From NCBI GenBank assembly GCA_002101225.1, contig LWTN01000232.1, forward strand, positions 1 to 42,176: 42,176 bases of DNA, given 5' to 3'. A model generated the notes under the pieces. That model searched no databases, was not told where the DNA came from, and saw nothing but the letters and a program-made list of their open reading frames with translations. The DNA comes from Cycloclasticus sp. symbiont of Poecilosclerida sp. M (GTDB lineage Bacteria; Pseudomonadota; Gammaproteobacteria; Methylococcales; Cycloclasticaceae). Of this stretch, positions 18,545 through 30,407 are shown in pieces; the first letter of the stretch is position 1; each line of letters opens with the position of its first letter. The position numbers were made by a program, and so were the translations under genes.

Positions 18545-19360
18545 TTATGGGCGTAGCTTTTCCTTAAGACCTATCGTGTCTGGCATAACACCACGCCATA
18601 AGTTGAACGCATGAGCAGCCTGCCCAAGCAGCATACCTAAACCATCGACAGACAAAGCAGCTCCCTGCTCTACCCCCCACTTGGTAAATACTGTTGCCCC
18701 TTCTTTGCTATAGGCCAAGTCGTAACAAACGGCGCCTTGGGCCAACAACTTACGTGGAAGCGGCGGCATAGCGCCACTTAAACTGGCGGACGTAGCGTTA
18801 ATTACTAGGTCAAACTGCTCGCCATACAATTGTTCAAAACTCACTGGCTTGATATTCCCGATACTCGCAAAAACCGCTTCCATTGCCTGTGCCTTTGAGA
18901 GCGTTCGGTTTGCTAGCCAAAGCATAGAGGGTTTGGCTTCGAGTAGTGGACCTATAATACCCCGCGCCGCACCACCCGCACCCAACACCAGGATGCGCTT
19001 TCCTTTAATCGATAAACCTAAGTTATCTTGAAGGTCTGACAACAAACCGATGCCGTCCGTATTGTCTCCATATAAACGAACACCTTCCAACAGCTTTAGC
19101 GTATTGACTGCGCCACTAAACCGCGCTCGCTGGCTCAATTCATCGGCCTTTTTAAACGCGAGTTCTTTCAATGGCACCGTACAATTAATGCCTTTCCCAC
19201 CCGACTTAAAGAAGTCTGTCACGTTGGTCTCAAAAGTATCTGCGTTAACTTCTATTGCTTCGTAGCTCATGCTTTGCTGGGTCTGTTCGGCAAAGTGCTG
19301 ATGAATCATTGGGGACAAGCTGTGTCCGATTGGAAACCCGAAAACCGCGTATCTATCCAT
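18545..19360 (-). CDS. aroE: Shikimate dehydrogenase
   Basis: Reduces 3-dehydroshikimate to shikimate with NADPH in aromatic amino acid synthesis. The 271-residue protein begins MDRYAVFGFPIGHSLSPMIH, the family start; a frame extension to 19399 overlaps hemB and adds only non-conserved residues. The substrate-site Lys (NCTVPLKE), Asp (GDNTDG) and NADP-binding VLGAGGAARG are present. It starts 14 bases after the hemB stop and is probably co-transcribed with hemB, an order related to the hemF-aroE pairing of Pseudomonas. Confidence 0.96.
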   Translation of the reverse strand: MDRYAVFGFPIGHSLSPMIHQHFAEQTQQSMSYEAIEVNADTFETNVTDFFKSGGKGINCTVPLKELAFKKADELSQRARFSGAVNTLKLLEGVRLYGDNTDGIGLLSDLQDNLGLSIKGKRILVLGAGGAARGIIGPLLEAKPSMLWLANRTLSKAQAMEAVFASIGNIKPVSFEQLYGEQFDLVINATSASLSGAMPPLPRKLLAQGAVCYDLAYSKEGATVFTKWGVEQGAALSVDGLGMLLGQAAHAFNLWRGVMPDTIGLKEKLRP

Positions 19361-19374
19361 TATATTTTCGTCGC

Positions 19375-20418
<1,044 letters not shown>

Positions 20419-20499
20419 CTATAATGCCCGTTCATCTGTGATTAAGCTTACTTATTATAGACTACTCACAAACCAATAAATTTTAAAGGGAATGCCAAA

Positions 20500-20964
20500 A
20501 TGAAACGTATTATAATTATTTTGAGCCTTTGTTTTTTAGCCTAAATGCAAACGCCTCATCCGACAGTATTTATGTAAAATCAGCTAACGTTCCGTTAGCC
20601 GATGCCTATGACTCGGTTTATCAAGAGTTAGAACAACGTAATTTTTTTGTCGTATTTGAAGCCAACATCGGTAAAAACATTTCTCGTTTCGAGAAAAAAT
20701 GGGCTGATGAATACAACCAAAATAAATTAGGTGGGCATCCGCAGTATGGTTTTTTGTAATGGCTGGTACGCCAATAAGGTCAGCAATGCTGACCCTAAAA
20801 TGTTGGCTCTTTGCCCGATACGTTTAACCGTCATCGAAAAAGACGGTACGAGCAGCGTACTTTTTGTTAAACCAACTGCCGTAGGCCAAGGTAGCGAGGC
20901 TTTACCTGTTCTTCAAGAAATCGAAGACACCATAATTAAAGCCATTGATGCTGCAATGGAATAA
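20500..20964 (+). pseudogene. DUF302 family exported protein, two frameshifts
   Basis: ATG 20500 has AAAGGGA upstream and gives a signal-peptide start, MKRIIIILSLCF, then reaches TAA at 20542. With one more T in the T6 tract (20532-20537) it would continue FSLNANASSDSIYVKSANVP in the frame that stays open to 20759. That frame then ends, and the family continues one frame on as GIRSMVFCNGWYANKVSNAD, restored by removing one G from GGG at 20733-20735. The two breaks cancel in length, giving about 154 residues. The NFFVVFEANIGKNISRF and CPIRLTVIEKDG segments are DUF302-like. Bacterial DUF302 proteins are usually exported and of unknown function. As written no complete protein can be made. Confidence 0.72.
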
Positions 20965-21028
20965 ACCTTTTGCAGGTCTGATAGAGTATCGCCCCCTATA
21001 AAAACAACGACGATTAAGGATTATCATC

Positions 21029-21691
21029 ATGAAACTACATAAAACACTTATTACTCTTGGCTTAGCGCTAACATTTTTCATCACAGCTCCCGTTGTTGCG
21101 GCCGAGTTAAATGCGCCACAAAAAGTAGTCAAAGGAATATCTGATCAACTCGATAAAGCGCTACAAACGAACAGAGAAAAGCTTAAGAGCGACCGCAAGG
21201 AAGTTTATAAGCTCGTTAACACTATCGTTGACCCGCGTGTTGATATCGAAAGAATATCAAAACTTATCTTAGGCAAAAAGCACTGGACGTCGGCAACGAC
21301 TAAAGAAAGGAAAGACTTTCAAAACGAGTTCAAATCACTCCTTATCAACACCTACGCCACCGCTTTTACCGCGTTTGATGATTGGACTATCCACTTCATC
21401 CCCATGAACTTAGATAAAGAAGCTAAGCGTGCGCGCATCAAAACCGAGATAATTCAACCTGGAAAACCACCTATTGCTATTAACTACCGTATGGTGCTAA
21501 GCAAAAAAGGTTCTTGGAAAGTCTATGACGTTGTCATTGAGGGCATCAGCATGGTGACCAACTATAGATCTAGCTTTGCATCTAGCATTAAAAAGAGCGG
21601 CAACCTATCTAATGTGATTAAAGAACTCGCAGCTAAAAACAAGAAAACTTCCGAGCAGAGCGTTACGGCAACACAGGCGAAAAACTCTTAG
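21029..21691 (+). CDS. MlaC/Ttg2D-like periplasmic phospholipid-binding protein (stand-alone)
   Basis: A 220-residue exported protein: signal peptide MKLHKTLITLGLALTFFITA (cut near VVAA), then the MlaC fold pattern VDPRVDIERISKLILGKKHW, LINTYATAF and YRMVLSKKGSWKVYDVVIEG. MlaC ferries phospholipids between the outer membrane and the MlaFEDB transporter. No mlaFEDB genes lie beside it, so this is either a paralogue or a separated component. AAGGA lies eight bases before ATG 21029. The upstream neighbour is the broken DUF302 gene. Confidence 0.82.
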   Translation: MKLHKTLITLGLALTFFITAPVVAAELNAPQKVVKGISDQLDKALQTNREKLKSDRKEVYKLVNTIVDPRVDIERISKLILGKKHWTSATTKERKDFQNEFKSLLINTYATAFTAFDDWTIHFIPMNLDKEAKRARIKTEIIQPGKPPIAINYRMVLSKKGSWKVYDVVIEGISMVTNYRSSFASSIKKSGNLSNVIKELAAKNKKTSEQSVTATQAKNS

Positions 21692-21722
21692 TTTTTAAGC
21701 CCCGCAGGCCTAAGTTTAATTG

Positions 21723-21746
21723 AAGCGAAACAGATTGCCGTTTCGC

Positions 21747-21748
<2 letters not shown>
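21723..21748. terminator. Hairpin between the mlaC-like gene and hemF (possible terminator)
   Basis: AAGCGAAAC (21723-21731) and GTTTCGCTT (21740-21748) are perfect reverse complements with an 8-base loop. They sit at the convergent ends and overlap the hemF stop codon. No clear T-run follows on either strand, so factor-independent termination is uncertain. Confidence 0.4.
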
Positions 21749-23230
<1,482 letters not shown>

Positions 23231-23244
23231 AGGACTCTAGGCGT

Positions 23245-23763
23245 TTATGACTGCTTAAGTTTGTCTTGCAACTGCTGATTCTTAGCCAGCACCGCGTCTG
23301 CAGAAGCCTGCCTGTCGGCTGCCACACGAACAGCAAGTTCAGCATCTGATAGGGCCAAAATTTGTGCCGCTAAATAGGCCGCGTTTTTAGCCCCGGGTTT
23401 GCCGATTGCTACACTGGCAACGGGAATTCCGCCTGGCATTTGCACAGTAGATAAGAGCGCGTCTTTACCCTGAAGTGAACCTGCATCGAGCGGTACTCCA
23501 ATAACCGGCTTAACCGTATTCGCCGCAACGGCACCTGCCAGATGAGCGGCTAAGCCCGCTGCGGCTATAAAGACCGCACAACCACGCTCATCAGCCCCTG
23601 TCACATAAGCCTGTGTTTCAGCCGGTGTTCGGTGCGCCGACGTGATACGCACTTCATACGGCACGCCCAAAGTATCTAGCACGTCTAGAGTAGATTGCAT
23701 CATCGGGAAGTCTGAGTCAGACCCCATCAATACGGCCACGAACGGTTTTTTTGTATTTGTCAT
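23245..23763 (-). CDS. purE: 5-(carboxyamino)imidazole ribonucleotide mutase
   Basis: Moves the carboxylate in purine synthesis, turning N5-CAIR into CAIR. The 172-residue protein has the class I PurE pattern: [20 protein letters not shown] with the catalytic His, and the [12 protein letters not shown] and [17 protein letters not shown] loops. No purK follows; tsaC is next, 14 bases on. It starts 14 bases after the topA stop. Confidence 0.95.
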   Translation of the reverse strand: MTNTKKPFVAVLMGSDSDFPMMQSTLDVLDTLGVPYEVRITSAHRTPAETQAYVTGADERGCAVFIAAAGLAAHLAGAVAANTVKPVIGVPLDAGSLQGKDALLSTVQMPGGIPVASVAIGKPGAKNAAYLAAQILALSDAELAVRVAADRQASADAVLAKNQQLQDKLKQS

Positions 23764-23777
23764 TTCTTTAATTTTCC

Positions 23778-26075
23778 TTAGTTTTTCTTCACAATCCCTT
23801 CACAGGGCGTTATGTATGAGCATTCTTGTTGCGGACACACTTTTTCTGCGCCACGACGCTTGGTCACTTTTATTGTCAGCAAGGGCCACTGACACGTAGG
23901 ACACGGCTCATTGACCGGCTCATTCCACAGAGCATATTTACACTTCGGGTAGCCTGAGCAGGAATAAAACACTTTCCCCTTACGCGACTTTCGCTCGAGA
24001 ATCGTACCTTTTTTACACTCAGGGCAAAGCACATTAGTATCTTTTGGCTTTTCGAGCGGCTCCATATGTTTACAGTCTGGATAAGAGCTACAGCCAATAA
24101 ATTTACCGTATCGACCCGAGCGAATAATTAAATTTGATTCGCATTTTGGACATTGTCTCCCTTCAACCACCTCGGATTCTGCAGAGGCTGCATCTTCGTT
24201 TAGATTCCGCGTATAGCTACATTCTGGATAATCTGTACAACCAATAAAACGACCATTTCGGCCTAAGCGAATGGACAATTGCTTACCGCAATCTGGACAT
24301 TTCTCATCCATCGCCTCTTGCGTTACATCACTGCGCTGTACGCTGACTTCTTTATCGTCAACGAGCTCTTTAAAAGGCGTCCAAAACTTTTCCATCAGCG
24401 GCAACCAGCTTTTTTCACCACGTGAAACCGCGTCTAAGTCATCTTCTAAACGTGCAGTAAAGTCGTAGTCAACGTAGTTGGTAAAATGCTGGGTTAAAAA
24501 TTTATTAACGATTCGACCTACATCTGTTGGATAAAAACGTTTTGTTTCGATTTCTACATAATCACGATTTTGCAGAGTCGAGATAATCGACGCATACGTT
24601 GATGGGCGCCCAATACCATATTCTTCTAGCGCTTTAACTAAGCTCGCCTCGCCGTAACGCGGCGGCGGCTCTGTGAAATGCTGATTTGGTATAACATCGA
24701 GTAAATCTACCAATTCACCCTCTTTCATCGGCGGCAATAGGTTTTCTTTATTGTCATCGTCCGTCTTGCTGTCGTCTTTTCCTTCTAGGTAAACCGACAT
24801 AAACCCAGGCTTATTCACCGTGGATCCGGTTGCACGAAAGATGTGCTCGTTACCGCACGTTAAATCCGCACTCACCGTATCAATCACCGCGTGTGCCATC
24901 TGGCAGGCCACCGCCCTTTTCCAAATAAGCAGGTAAAGCTTGTTTTGATCACTGGTTAACGAGCCCTTTATTTCTTCTGGAATACGCCTGGCAGAACTTG
25001 GCCTAATGGCCTCGTGTGCCTCTTGCGCATTCTTAGACTTTGTCTTATAGGTTAACGGCTCTTTCGGTACATTTTCCTTGCCATAACGTTGCATTATAAT
25101 GTCGCGAATCTCACTAACCGCTTCATCAGCAAGGCTTACCGAGTCCGTTCTCATGTAGGTAATCAAGCCAACAGGCTCTGAACCTATGCGCACACCTTCG
25201 TACAGTTGTTGCGCGATTTGCATGGTCTTTTTCGCTGTAAACCCCAACTTTCTTGCCGCCTCTTGCTGCAAAGTGGACGTGGTAAAGGGTGGCGCAGGGT
25301 TTCTTTTTCGTTGCTTTTTAACAAGTTTTTTAACGAGTAATTTCCCGGCAGCAACGGCCGTAACTTGATCTTTTATCTCAGAGGCTAACTTCGTATTTTC
25401 AATGCTAAATTGAGTCAATTTTTCACTGTCAAAATGTGACAGCTTTGCTTTAAAGGGCCGCTTCGCAGCGCTCAACACGGCCTCTATACTCCAGTATTCA
25501 CGACTTTTAAATGCTTCAATTTCCAATTCGCGTTCGACAATCAATCTCAGCGCGGGACTTTGAACACGGCCCGCAGATAAGCCCCGCCTAATTTTTTTCC
25601 AAAGTAAGGGGGACAGGTTAAAGCCCACTAAATAATCTAACGCACGCCTTGCTTGTTGCGCATCGACCATATCCATAGACAACTCGCGCGGCTCTTTAAT
25701 GGCCTGCTGAATAGCCTTCTTCGTTATCTCGTGGAACACCACTCGATAGACCGATTTATCTTTTAGTAATTTCTTTTCTTTAAGAATTTCCGACACGTGC
25801 CAAGAAATTGCCTCTCCTTCTCTATCCAAATCAGTCGCCAGATAGAGTGCATCCGCTTTTTTCATCGCCTTTGCTATAGCCTGAACGTGCTTCTGGTTTC
25901 GCTCAACCATAACGTACTTCATAGTAAAGTCGTTCTCGGTATCAACCGCACCTTCTTTTGGAATTAAATCGCGTACGTGGCCGTATGAGGCCAACACATG
26001 GAAGTCTTTACCTAAATATTTTTCAATCGTTTTCGCCTTTGCAGGTGATTCAACGATAACTAAATTAGATGCCAT
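23778..26075 (-). CDS. topA: DNA topoisomerase I
   Basis: Relaxes negative supercoils as a type IA enzyme. The 765 residues comprise a TOPRIM domain with Glu9 (VIVESPAKA) and the DxD pair at Asp82/Asp84 (TDLDREGEA), and the cleavage site with Tyr307 in [10 protein letters not shown]. Four C-terminal zinc-ribbon repeats follow (CPDC...YPEC, CPKC...YPDC, CPEC...YPKC and CPTC...QQEC). It is about 100 residues shorter than the E. coli enzyme, the difference lying in the tail. The smg gene ends three bases before its ATG. Confidence 0.97.
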   Translation of the reverse strand: MASNLVIVESPAKAKTIEKYLGKDFHVLASYGHVRDLIPKEGAVDTENDFTMKYVMVERNQKHVQAIAKAMKKADALYLATDLDREGEAISWHVSEILKEKKLLKDKSVYRVVFHEITKKAIQQAIKEPRELSMDMVDAQQARRALDYLVGFNLSPLLWKKIRRGLSAGRVQSPALRLIVERELEIEAFKSREYWSIEAVLSAAKRPFKAKLSHFDSEKLTQFSIENTKLASEIKDQVTAVAAGKLLVKKLVKKQRKRNPAPPFTTSTLQQEAARKLGFTAKKTMQIAQQLYEGVRIGSEPVGLITYMRTDSVSLADEAVSEIRDIIMQRYGKENVPKEPLTYKTKSKNAQEAHEAIRPSSARRIPEEIKGSLTSDQNKLYLLIWKRAVACQMAHAVIDTVSADLTCGNEHIFRATGSTVNKPGFMSVYLEGKDDSKTDDDNKENLLPPMKEGELVDLLDVIPNQHFTEPPPRYGEASLVKALEEYGIGRPSTYASIISTLQNRDYVEIETKRFYPTDVGRIVNKFLTQHFTNYVDYDFTARLEDDLDAVSRGEKSWLPLMEKFWTPFKELVDDKEVSVQRSDVTQEAMDEKCPDCGKQLSIRLGRNGRFIGCTDYPECSYTRNLNEDAASAESEVVEGRQCPKCESNLIIRSGRYGKFIGCSSYPDCKHMEPLEKPKDTNVLCPECKKGTILERKSRKGKVFYSCSGYPKCKYALWNEPVNEPCPTCQWPLLTIKVTKRRGAEKVCPQQECSYITPCEGIVKKN

Positions 26076-26078
26076 AAA

Positions 26079-26555
26079 TTAATGTAACGAAAAGGGAGTG
26101 TCGCCGTAAACCAGCTCTTCCATTTGGGAATAGTGACCTTCCAAACCTGATTGGCTAAACAGCACCATTAAGGCAACCCACTTAATATGCTCGACAGATA
26201 TCACGGTATCACCTAACGCCATCACCCGATCGATGATGAGCTCGCGACGCATGTGGTCAATAATACCCGTCTGCTCTAAAAACAAGAGAAAGCCTTGGGC
26301 TTCAACGTCTAGGCGCTCTAATTCTTCAGGCGAATGTATTCTAAACAGCCTTTGCTCGGCATAACTCTCGGCCGGGCCAAGTGACAAACCGGTCAATTCT
26401 TCCATCCAGTCAAATGCTCTTTCTACATAGCTTTCAGTGAAGCCTGCCTCTAATAATTCTGTTTTTAGTTTGCCTGGTTCGACCGCTTCACCCTCGTTTG
26501 AATCGATATAATTCTCAAACAAGTAGATAAGAACTTCGAAAATAGTTTCTTTCAT
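26079..26555 (-). CDS. smg: Smg/DUF494 family protein
   Basis: A 158-residue acidic protein. From ATG 26555 it reads MKETIFEVLIYLFENYID, the usual Smg start and length; a longer frame to 26621 overlaps dprA and adds unrelated residues. Smg lies beside dprA (smf) in many Gammaproteobacteria, as here (34 bases after the dprA stop). Its biochemical role is unknown. The tail ends three bases before topA, so expression is probably coupled. Confidence 0.92.
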   Translation of the reverse strand: MKETIFEVLIYLFENYIDSNEGEAVEPGKLKTELLEAGFTESYVERAFDWMEELTGLSLGPAESYAEQRLFRIHSPEELERLDVEAQGFLLFLEQTGIIDHMRRELIIDRVMALGDTVISVEHIKWVALMVLFSQSGLEGHYSQMEELVYGDTPFSLH

Positions 26556-26589
26556 TTTTGTCCTAATAAACTCTAAATAAGATGGCCAC

Positions 26590-27714
26590 TCAGATGTCCG
26601 AGCAACGGTAAAATAAACCACCCGGTGCAGATGATACTAAACCTTGTAGCTCTAAGACCAGTAACATAGACGAAATTTCCTCTGCTGTAAATTGGCTTTC
26701 TTCAACTAAGGAGTCAACTGATGTTGGGTCGAAGGCTATTTTTTCAAGTAATAAAGTGTACTCAGGTGTAAGCCCATCGGACGCATCAATATCTAATTGC
26801 GTTTGATGCATCCCATCGGTCACTGACACCAGCGGCAAATTGCCCAAATCTTCCAACACGTCATTGGCTGTTTCAACCAATTTAGCACCCTGACGTATTA
26901 AGTGATGACAACCTTTTGCTAATGGATTATGGATTGACCCGGGTATCGCAAACACCTCTCTACCTTGCTCCATGGCATGATGAGCCGTAACAAGTGAACC
27001 ACTTTTAATCGCCGCCTCAACCACCAACGTGCCTAAGCTCAAGCCGCTGATGATGCGATTACGACGCGGGAAATAACCCGGTTTTGGTGAAGTTCCAATG
27101 GGGAATTCAGAAACGATGGCCCCAGAATCAACTATTTTTTGTGCCAAAGCTCTGTTTTTTGCAGGATAAACTCGGTCAAGTCCGGTTGCGGCAACCGCAA
27201 TTGTTTTGCCACCACCCTCAAGTGCACCAATATGTGCAGCCTGGTCAACTCCTAACGCCAACCCACTGGTAACAATTAAGCCGAATTGCGCAAAAGTTGT
27301 CGCAAATGCCGTTGCTGTTTTACGCGCCATGGGCGTGGGGTTGCGCGTACCGACCATCGCAAGTTGCAGTTCATTTAATAGCGAGTGATCACCGCGAATA
27401 AATAAAATAGGCGGCGGGTCAGAAATTTCTTTTAATAAAGTGGGGTAGTCTGAATCTGTCCAACGCATTAAGTGGCAGTCATCGCCACTTAACCACGCTA
27501 AATCTAATTTGATTTCTGTTTTGTCGAATGTTTGTATTGCATTAACAAGCGTTGCGTTTAGCCCAGCCTCCCTCAGTGCACTAGCTGACGCACTCAGCAC
27601 CTTTTCAGGAGTTGCAAACTTCTCTAACAGCGAGACATAAGTTTTTGCTCCAACCCCGTTTACTCGCCACAAAGCGAGCCAACTGGCTAACTCATCCGAT
27701 GAGATATTGTTCAC
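26590..27714 (-). CDS. dprA: DNA-processing protein A (DprA/Smf)
   Basis: In transformable bacteria DprA binds incoming single-stranded DNA and loads RecA. The gene is also widespread in species not known to take up DNA. The 374-residue protein has an N-terminal helix-hairpin-helix/SAM-like region, then the Rossmann-like core VGTRNPTPMARKTA, TSGLALGVDQAAHIGAL, PRRNRIISGLSLGTLVVEAA and GSLVTAHHAMEQGREVFAIPG. A small winged-helix-like tail ends the protein (EEISSMLLVLELQGLVSS). It precedes smg and topA. Confidence 0.95.
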   Translation of the reverse strand: MNNISSDELASWLALWRVNGVGAKTYVSLLEKFATPEKVLSASASALREAGLNATLVNAIQTFDKTEIKLDLAWLSGDDCHLMRWTDSDYPTLLKEISDPPPILFIRGDHSLLNELQLAMVGTRNPTPMARKTATAFATTFAQFGLIVTSGLALGVDQAAHIGALEGGGKTIAVAATGLDRVYPAKNRALAQKIVDSGAIVSEFPIGTSPKPGYFPRRNRIISGLSLGTLVVEAAIKSGSLVTAHHAMEQGREVFAIPGSIHNPLAKGCHHLIRQGAKLVETANDVLEDLGNLPLVSVTDGMHQTQLDIDASDGLTPEYTLLLEKIAFDPTSVDSLVEESQFTAEEISSMLLVLELQGLVSSAPGGLFYRCSDI

Positions 27715-27752
27715 TACAGACTAAACCCTCCAGCTTGGTATCGATTAACCTT

Positions 27753-28793
27753 CTATTCCGGTGTTTTAACCCTATCAAGACGATGCATAACACGCTTGGC
27801 TTCCATCACTAGCCCGTAGCTCACGCGCTTAAAAACCCGAAAAACCATAATTGTTCCTGCTTCTTCATCAGGCAGCCTAACCTCTTCGCCGCCCCCTATA
27901 ACAACGTCACGCGCAAGCTCGCCACGGTGGTCAACACGTAAGACATGGCCATTTTTTATGCCGTCTTCCTCGCCTCGATCAATCACAACAATATTGTATT
28001 GACCTATTTGGGTCACGCCATCCACTACGCCAATAATGTGGCCATCAACTTCGCGCTCAGGCGCTCTTGGAAAATATTGTTGCACGTAGATACCTTCTAT
28101 TGCCGGTAGTAAACGGTCGCCTTTAACCGCCTCGCGTGTCGATTTAGAGAGCTTAATCGTTGCAGGATCGCCTGTTTTTAATATTTCACCCTCGGCAATA
28201 AACACCGATTCGAAACCTAATTTCTCACCCGTTCCACCATCGAGGTATTCCTCACCTTGGCGAATCACGTTATAACCGTCTTGATCGTCTTTCTCTATTG
28301 AGCGAACATAAGCTTTAAAACCTGCGCTTCCTAAAATATGTTCATCACTAAACGCCACTATGTAAGGTGCGCTTTCATATTCTTCTAACGTCATCACGCG
28401 CGGCGTATTTAAAAATGTAACAATAGCGCTGACCGGCACAACTGGAATTGCGCTTTCCAAACTCGACTTCCTTACCTCAGGCGATAATTTTTTATGGCCC
28501 CTCTTTAAACTGAGCTGTGGCTTTCCATCGACAAAAGAGAGTTCAATCTCATCACCTAGAAAAATTAAATGAGGGTTTTCTATTTGAGAATTCACTTGCC
28601 AAATATCCGGCCAGCGCCACGGTGACTTTAAAAATCGCGCTGAAATATCCCACAACGTGTCGCCTTTCACTACGATATAGCTTTCAGGGTGAGATGGGTT
28701 TAGCTCAACCTCAGCCGCGACGGCTATATTACACAGCAAAAAACCGCTTAAAAAAGCCCCTAGGAGCGCCCCATATCTTCTTTTAATGCCCAT
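27753..28793 (-). CDS. LysM-domain exported protein
   Basis: A 346-residue protein with a signal peptide (residues 1-27, cut after AVA) and one LysM peptidoglycan-binding repeat at about 37-85 (YIVVKGDTLWDISARFL, then WRWPDIWQVN). The remaining ~260 residues match the conserved partner domain found in the gammaproteobacterial LysM protein encoded beside dprA and def (PA0020 in Pseudomonas). The role is presumably envelope-related but not established. It is divergent from def. Confidence 0.87.
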   Translation of the reverse strand: MGIKRRYGALLGAFLSGFLLCNIAVAAEVELNPSHPESYIVVKGDTLWDISARFLKSPWRWPDIWQVNSQIENPHLIFLGDEIELSFVDGKPQLSLKRGHKKLSPEVRKSSLESAIPVVPVSAIVTFLNTPRVMTLEEYESAPYIVAFSDEHILGSAGFKAYVRSIEKDDQDGYNVIRQGEEYLDGGTGEKLGFESVFIAEGEILKTGDPATIKLSKSTREAVKGDRLLPAIEGIYVQQYFPRAPEREVDGHIIGVVDGVTQIGQYNIVVIDRGEEDGIKNGHVLRVDHRGELARDVVIGGGEEVRLPDEEAGTIMVFRVFKRVSYGLVMEAKRVMHRLDRVKTPE

Positions 28794-28830
28794 AATATTC
28801 CTTTGATTGGCGTTTTAAATTCACCTTTAA

Positions 28831-28858
28831 AGTCTAGCCTAAAAAAAAGACTATTCAA
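28831..28858 (-). promoter_or_regulatory. Candidate sigma-70 promoter of the LysM gene
   Basis: On the minus strand TTGAAT (28858-28853), a 16-base spacer containing an 8-T tract, and TAGACT (28836-28831) lie about 38 bases before the ATG. Each hexamer matches consensus at four positions. Confidence 0.35.
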
Positions 28859-28919
28859 TGTTTGCCTGAGATTCGCTAAAATTCAGCTTTCCCACTAGCA
28901 TCATACCCAGCTTACACTT

Positions 28920-29453
28920 ATGGCGTTACTTAATATTTTACACTTCCCAGACAAGCGCCTACGCACAAAAGCTAGCGATGTTGGCACTATTGACGACGCG
29001 CTACGTCAGTTTATTAGCGATATGTTTGAAACTATGTACGATGCACCAGGCATTGGGCTCGCAGCGACTCAAGTCGACTTTCACAAACGCTTGCTCGTCA
29101 TCGATGTTTCTGAAGAAAGCAACGAACCTTTATGTTTTATCAACCCCGTAATCACCCACAAAGAAGGTGTCGAAGTTATGCAAGAAGGCTGCCTTTCTGT
29201 TCCTGGGTTTTATGAAGATATAGAGCGCGCTGAAAGCATTACTGTTCAAGCGTTAGATAAAAATGGTGAAAAAATTGAACTCACAACAGGTGGCTTACTC
29301 GCTGTTTGCATTCAACACGAAATTGACCACTTGGATGGCAAGCTTTTCGTCGATTACCTGTCTCCATTAAAGCGTAATAGAATTAAGAAGAAAATTGAGA
29401 AAATGGAAAAAGAACACGCCTTCAACACCGACCCAAATACGCCCGCTATTTAG
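28920..29453 (+). CDS. def: Peptide deformylase
   Basis: Removes the formyl group from new protein N-termini. The 177-residue protein has the three motifs: GIGLAATQ (44-51), EGCLSVPG with metal ligand Cys91, and QHEIDHL with His133, Glu134 and His137. It opens the def-fmt-rsmB cluster; fmt starts 20 bases downstream. Confidence 0.98.
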   Translation: MALLNILHFPDKRLRTKASDVGTIDDALRQFISDMFETMYDAPGIGLAATQVDFHKRLLVIDVSEESNEPLCFINPVITHKEGVEVMQEGCLSVPGFYEDIERAESITVQALDKNGEKIELTTGGLLAVCIQHEIDHLDGKLFVDYLSPLKRNRIKKKIEKMEKEHAFNTDPNTPAI

Positions 29454-29473
29454 CTCTAGGCTATCACTAATTC

Positions 29474-30400
29474 ATGAAAATTATTTTTGCTGGAACGCCC
29501 CAGTTTTCTGTACCTACATTGATCTCACTTATCGCAAGTGAACATGAGGTTATTGCCGTTTATACCCAACCGGACCGCCCGGCTGGGCGTGGGCGCGCCA
29601 TTCAAGTCAGCCCCATTAAGCAATGCGCGCTCGACAACAATATACCTATTGAACAGCCACTCAACTTTAAAGAAGAGGGCGCCCCAGAAAAACTTAACAA
29701 ATACGCAGCTGACTTAATGGTCGTTGTCGCCTATGGGCTGATCTTGCCGAGCTTCGCACTTCAAGCTCCACGCTACGGCTGCATCAATATACACGCCTCT
29801 TTGCTCCCTAGGTGGCGAGGGGCTGCCCCCATACAACGCGCGATTTTAGCTGGAGATAAAGAAACGGGGGTGACTCTCATGCAAATGGACGAGGGGCTAG
29901 ACACCGGAAATAGCCTTTTAAAAGTGCGTTGTCCAATCGAAGAAACCGACACCTCCGCCAGCTTACACAATAAATTAGCAACACTCGGCGCTGACCACTT
30001 AGCAACTCTTTTGAGCAGCATCGAGACTGGGGGCTTAGAACCAAAAGCCCAAGACTCTGCAAACGCGACGTACGCAAAAAAACTTACCAAACTCGAAGCC
30101 ACCATCGATTGGCATCAACCTGCCAGCGCCTTATTGAGAAACATTAATGGGTTCAACCCTTGGCCGGTAGCCCATACGCTGATTAATGGAAAATCATTAC
30201 GTATTTGGCAAGCCGCGCTTACTCATCAAAGCTGCAATAGTGCAGTCGGTACCGTAACAATAGAGCAGAATAAATTATTCGTCGCTTGTACCGACCAATG
30301 GCTCGAAATTTGCCAGCTACAACCGGCCAATAAACGCGTTATGTCTGCAAGCGATTATATTGCTGCACACAAGGTAAGCGGCATCGTACTCGGCAATTAA
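29474..30400 (+). CDS. fmt: Methionyl-tRNA formyltransferase
   Basis: Formylates initiator Met-tRNA using 10-formyl-tetrahydrofolate. The 308-residue protein begins KIIFAGTPQFSVPTL and carries the active-site triad Asn105, His107 (INIHASLLPRWRGAAPIQ) and Asp143 (MDEGLDTG). Its C-terminal OB-like domain is intact. It is placed between def and rsmB, with a seven-base gap to rsmB. Confidence 0.97.
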   Translation: MKIIFAGTPQFSVPTLISLIASEHEVIAVYTQPDRPAGRGRAIQVSPIKQCALDNNIPIEQPLNFKEEGAPEKLNKYAADLMVVVAYGLILPSFALQAPRYGCINIHASLLPRWRGAAPIQRAILAGDKETGVTLMQMDEGLDTGNSLLKVRCPIEETDTSASLHNKLATLGADHLATLLSSIETGGLEPKAQDSANATYAKKLTKLEATIDWHQPASALLRNINGFNPWPVAHTLINGKSLRIWQAALTHQSCNSAVGTVTIEQNKLFVACTDQWLEICQLQPANKRVMSASDYIAAHKVSGIVLGN

Positions 30401-30407
30401 TAAAACT

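Noticed and set aside
20420-20425. Perfect TATAAT on the plus strand between hemB and DUF302
   Set aside because: No -35 at 16-18 bases was found, and it sits 75 bases before the DUF302 start. It is possible but not supported enough to list.
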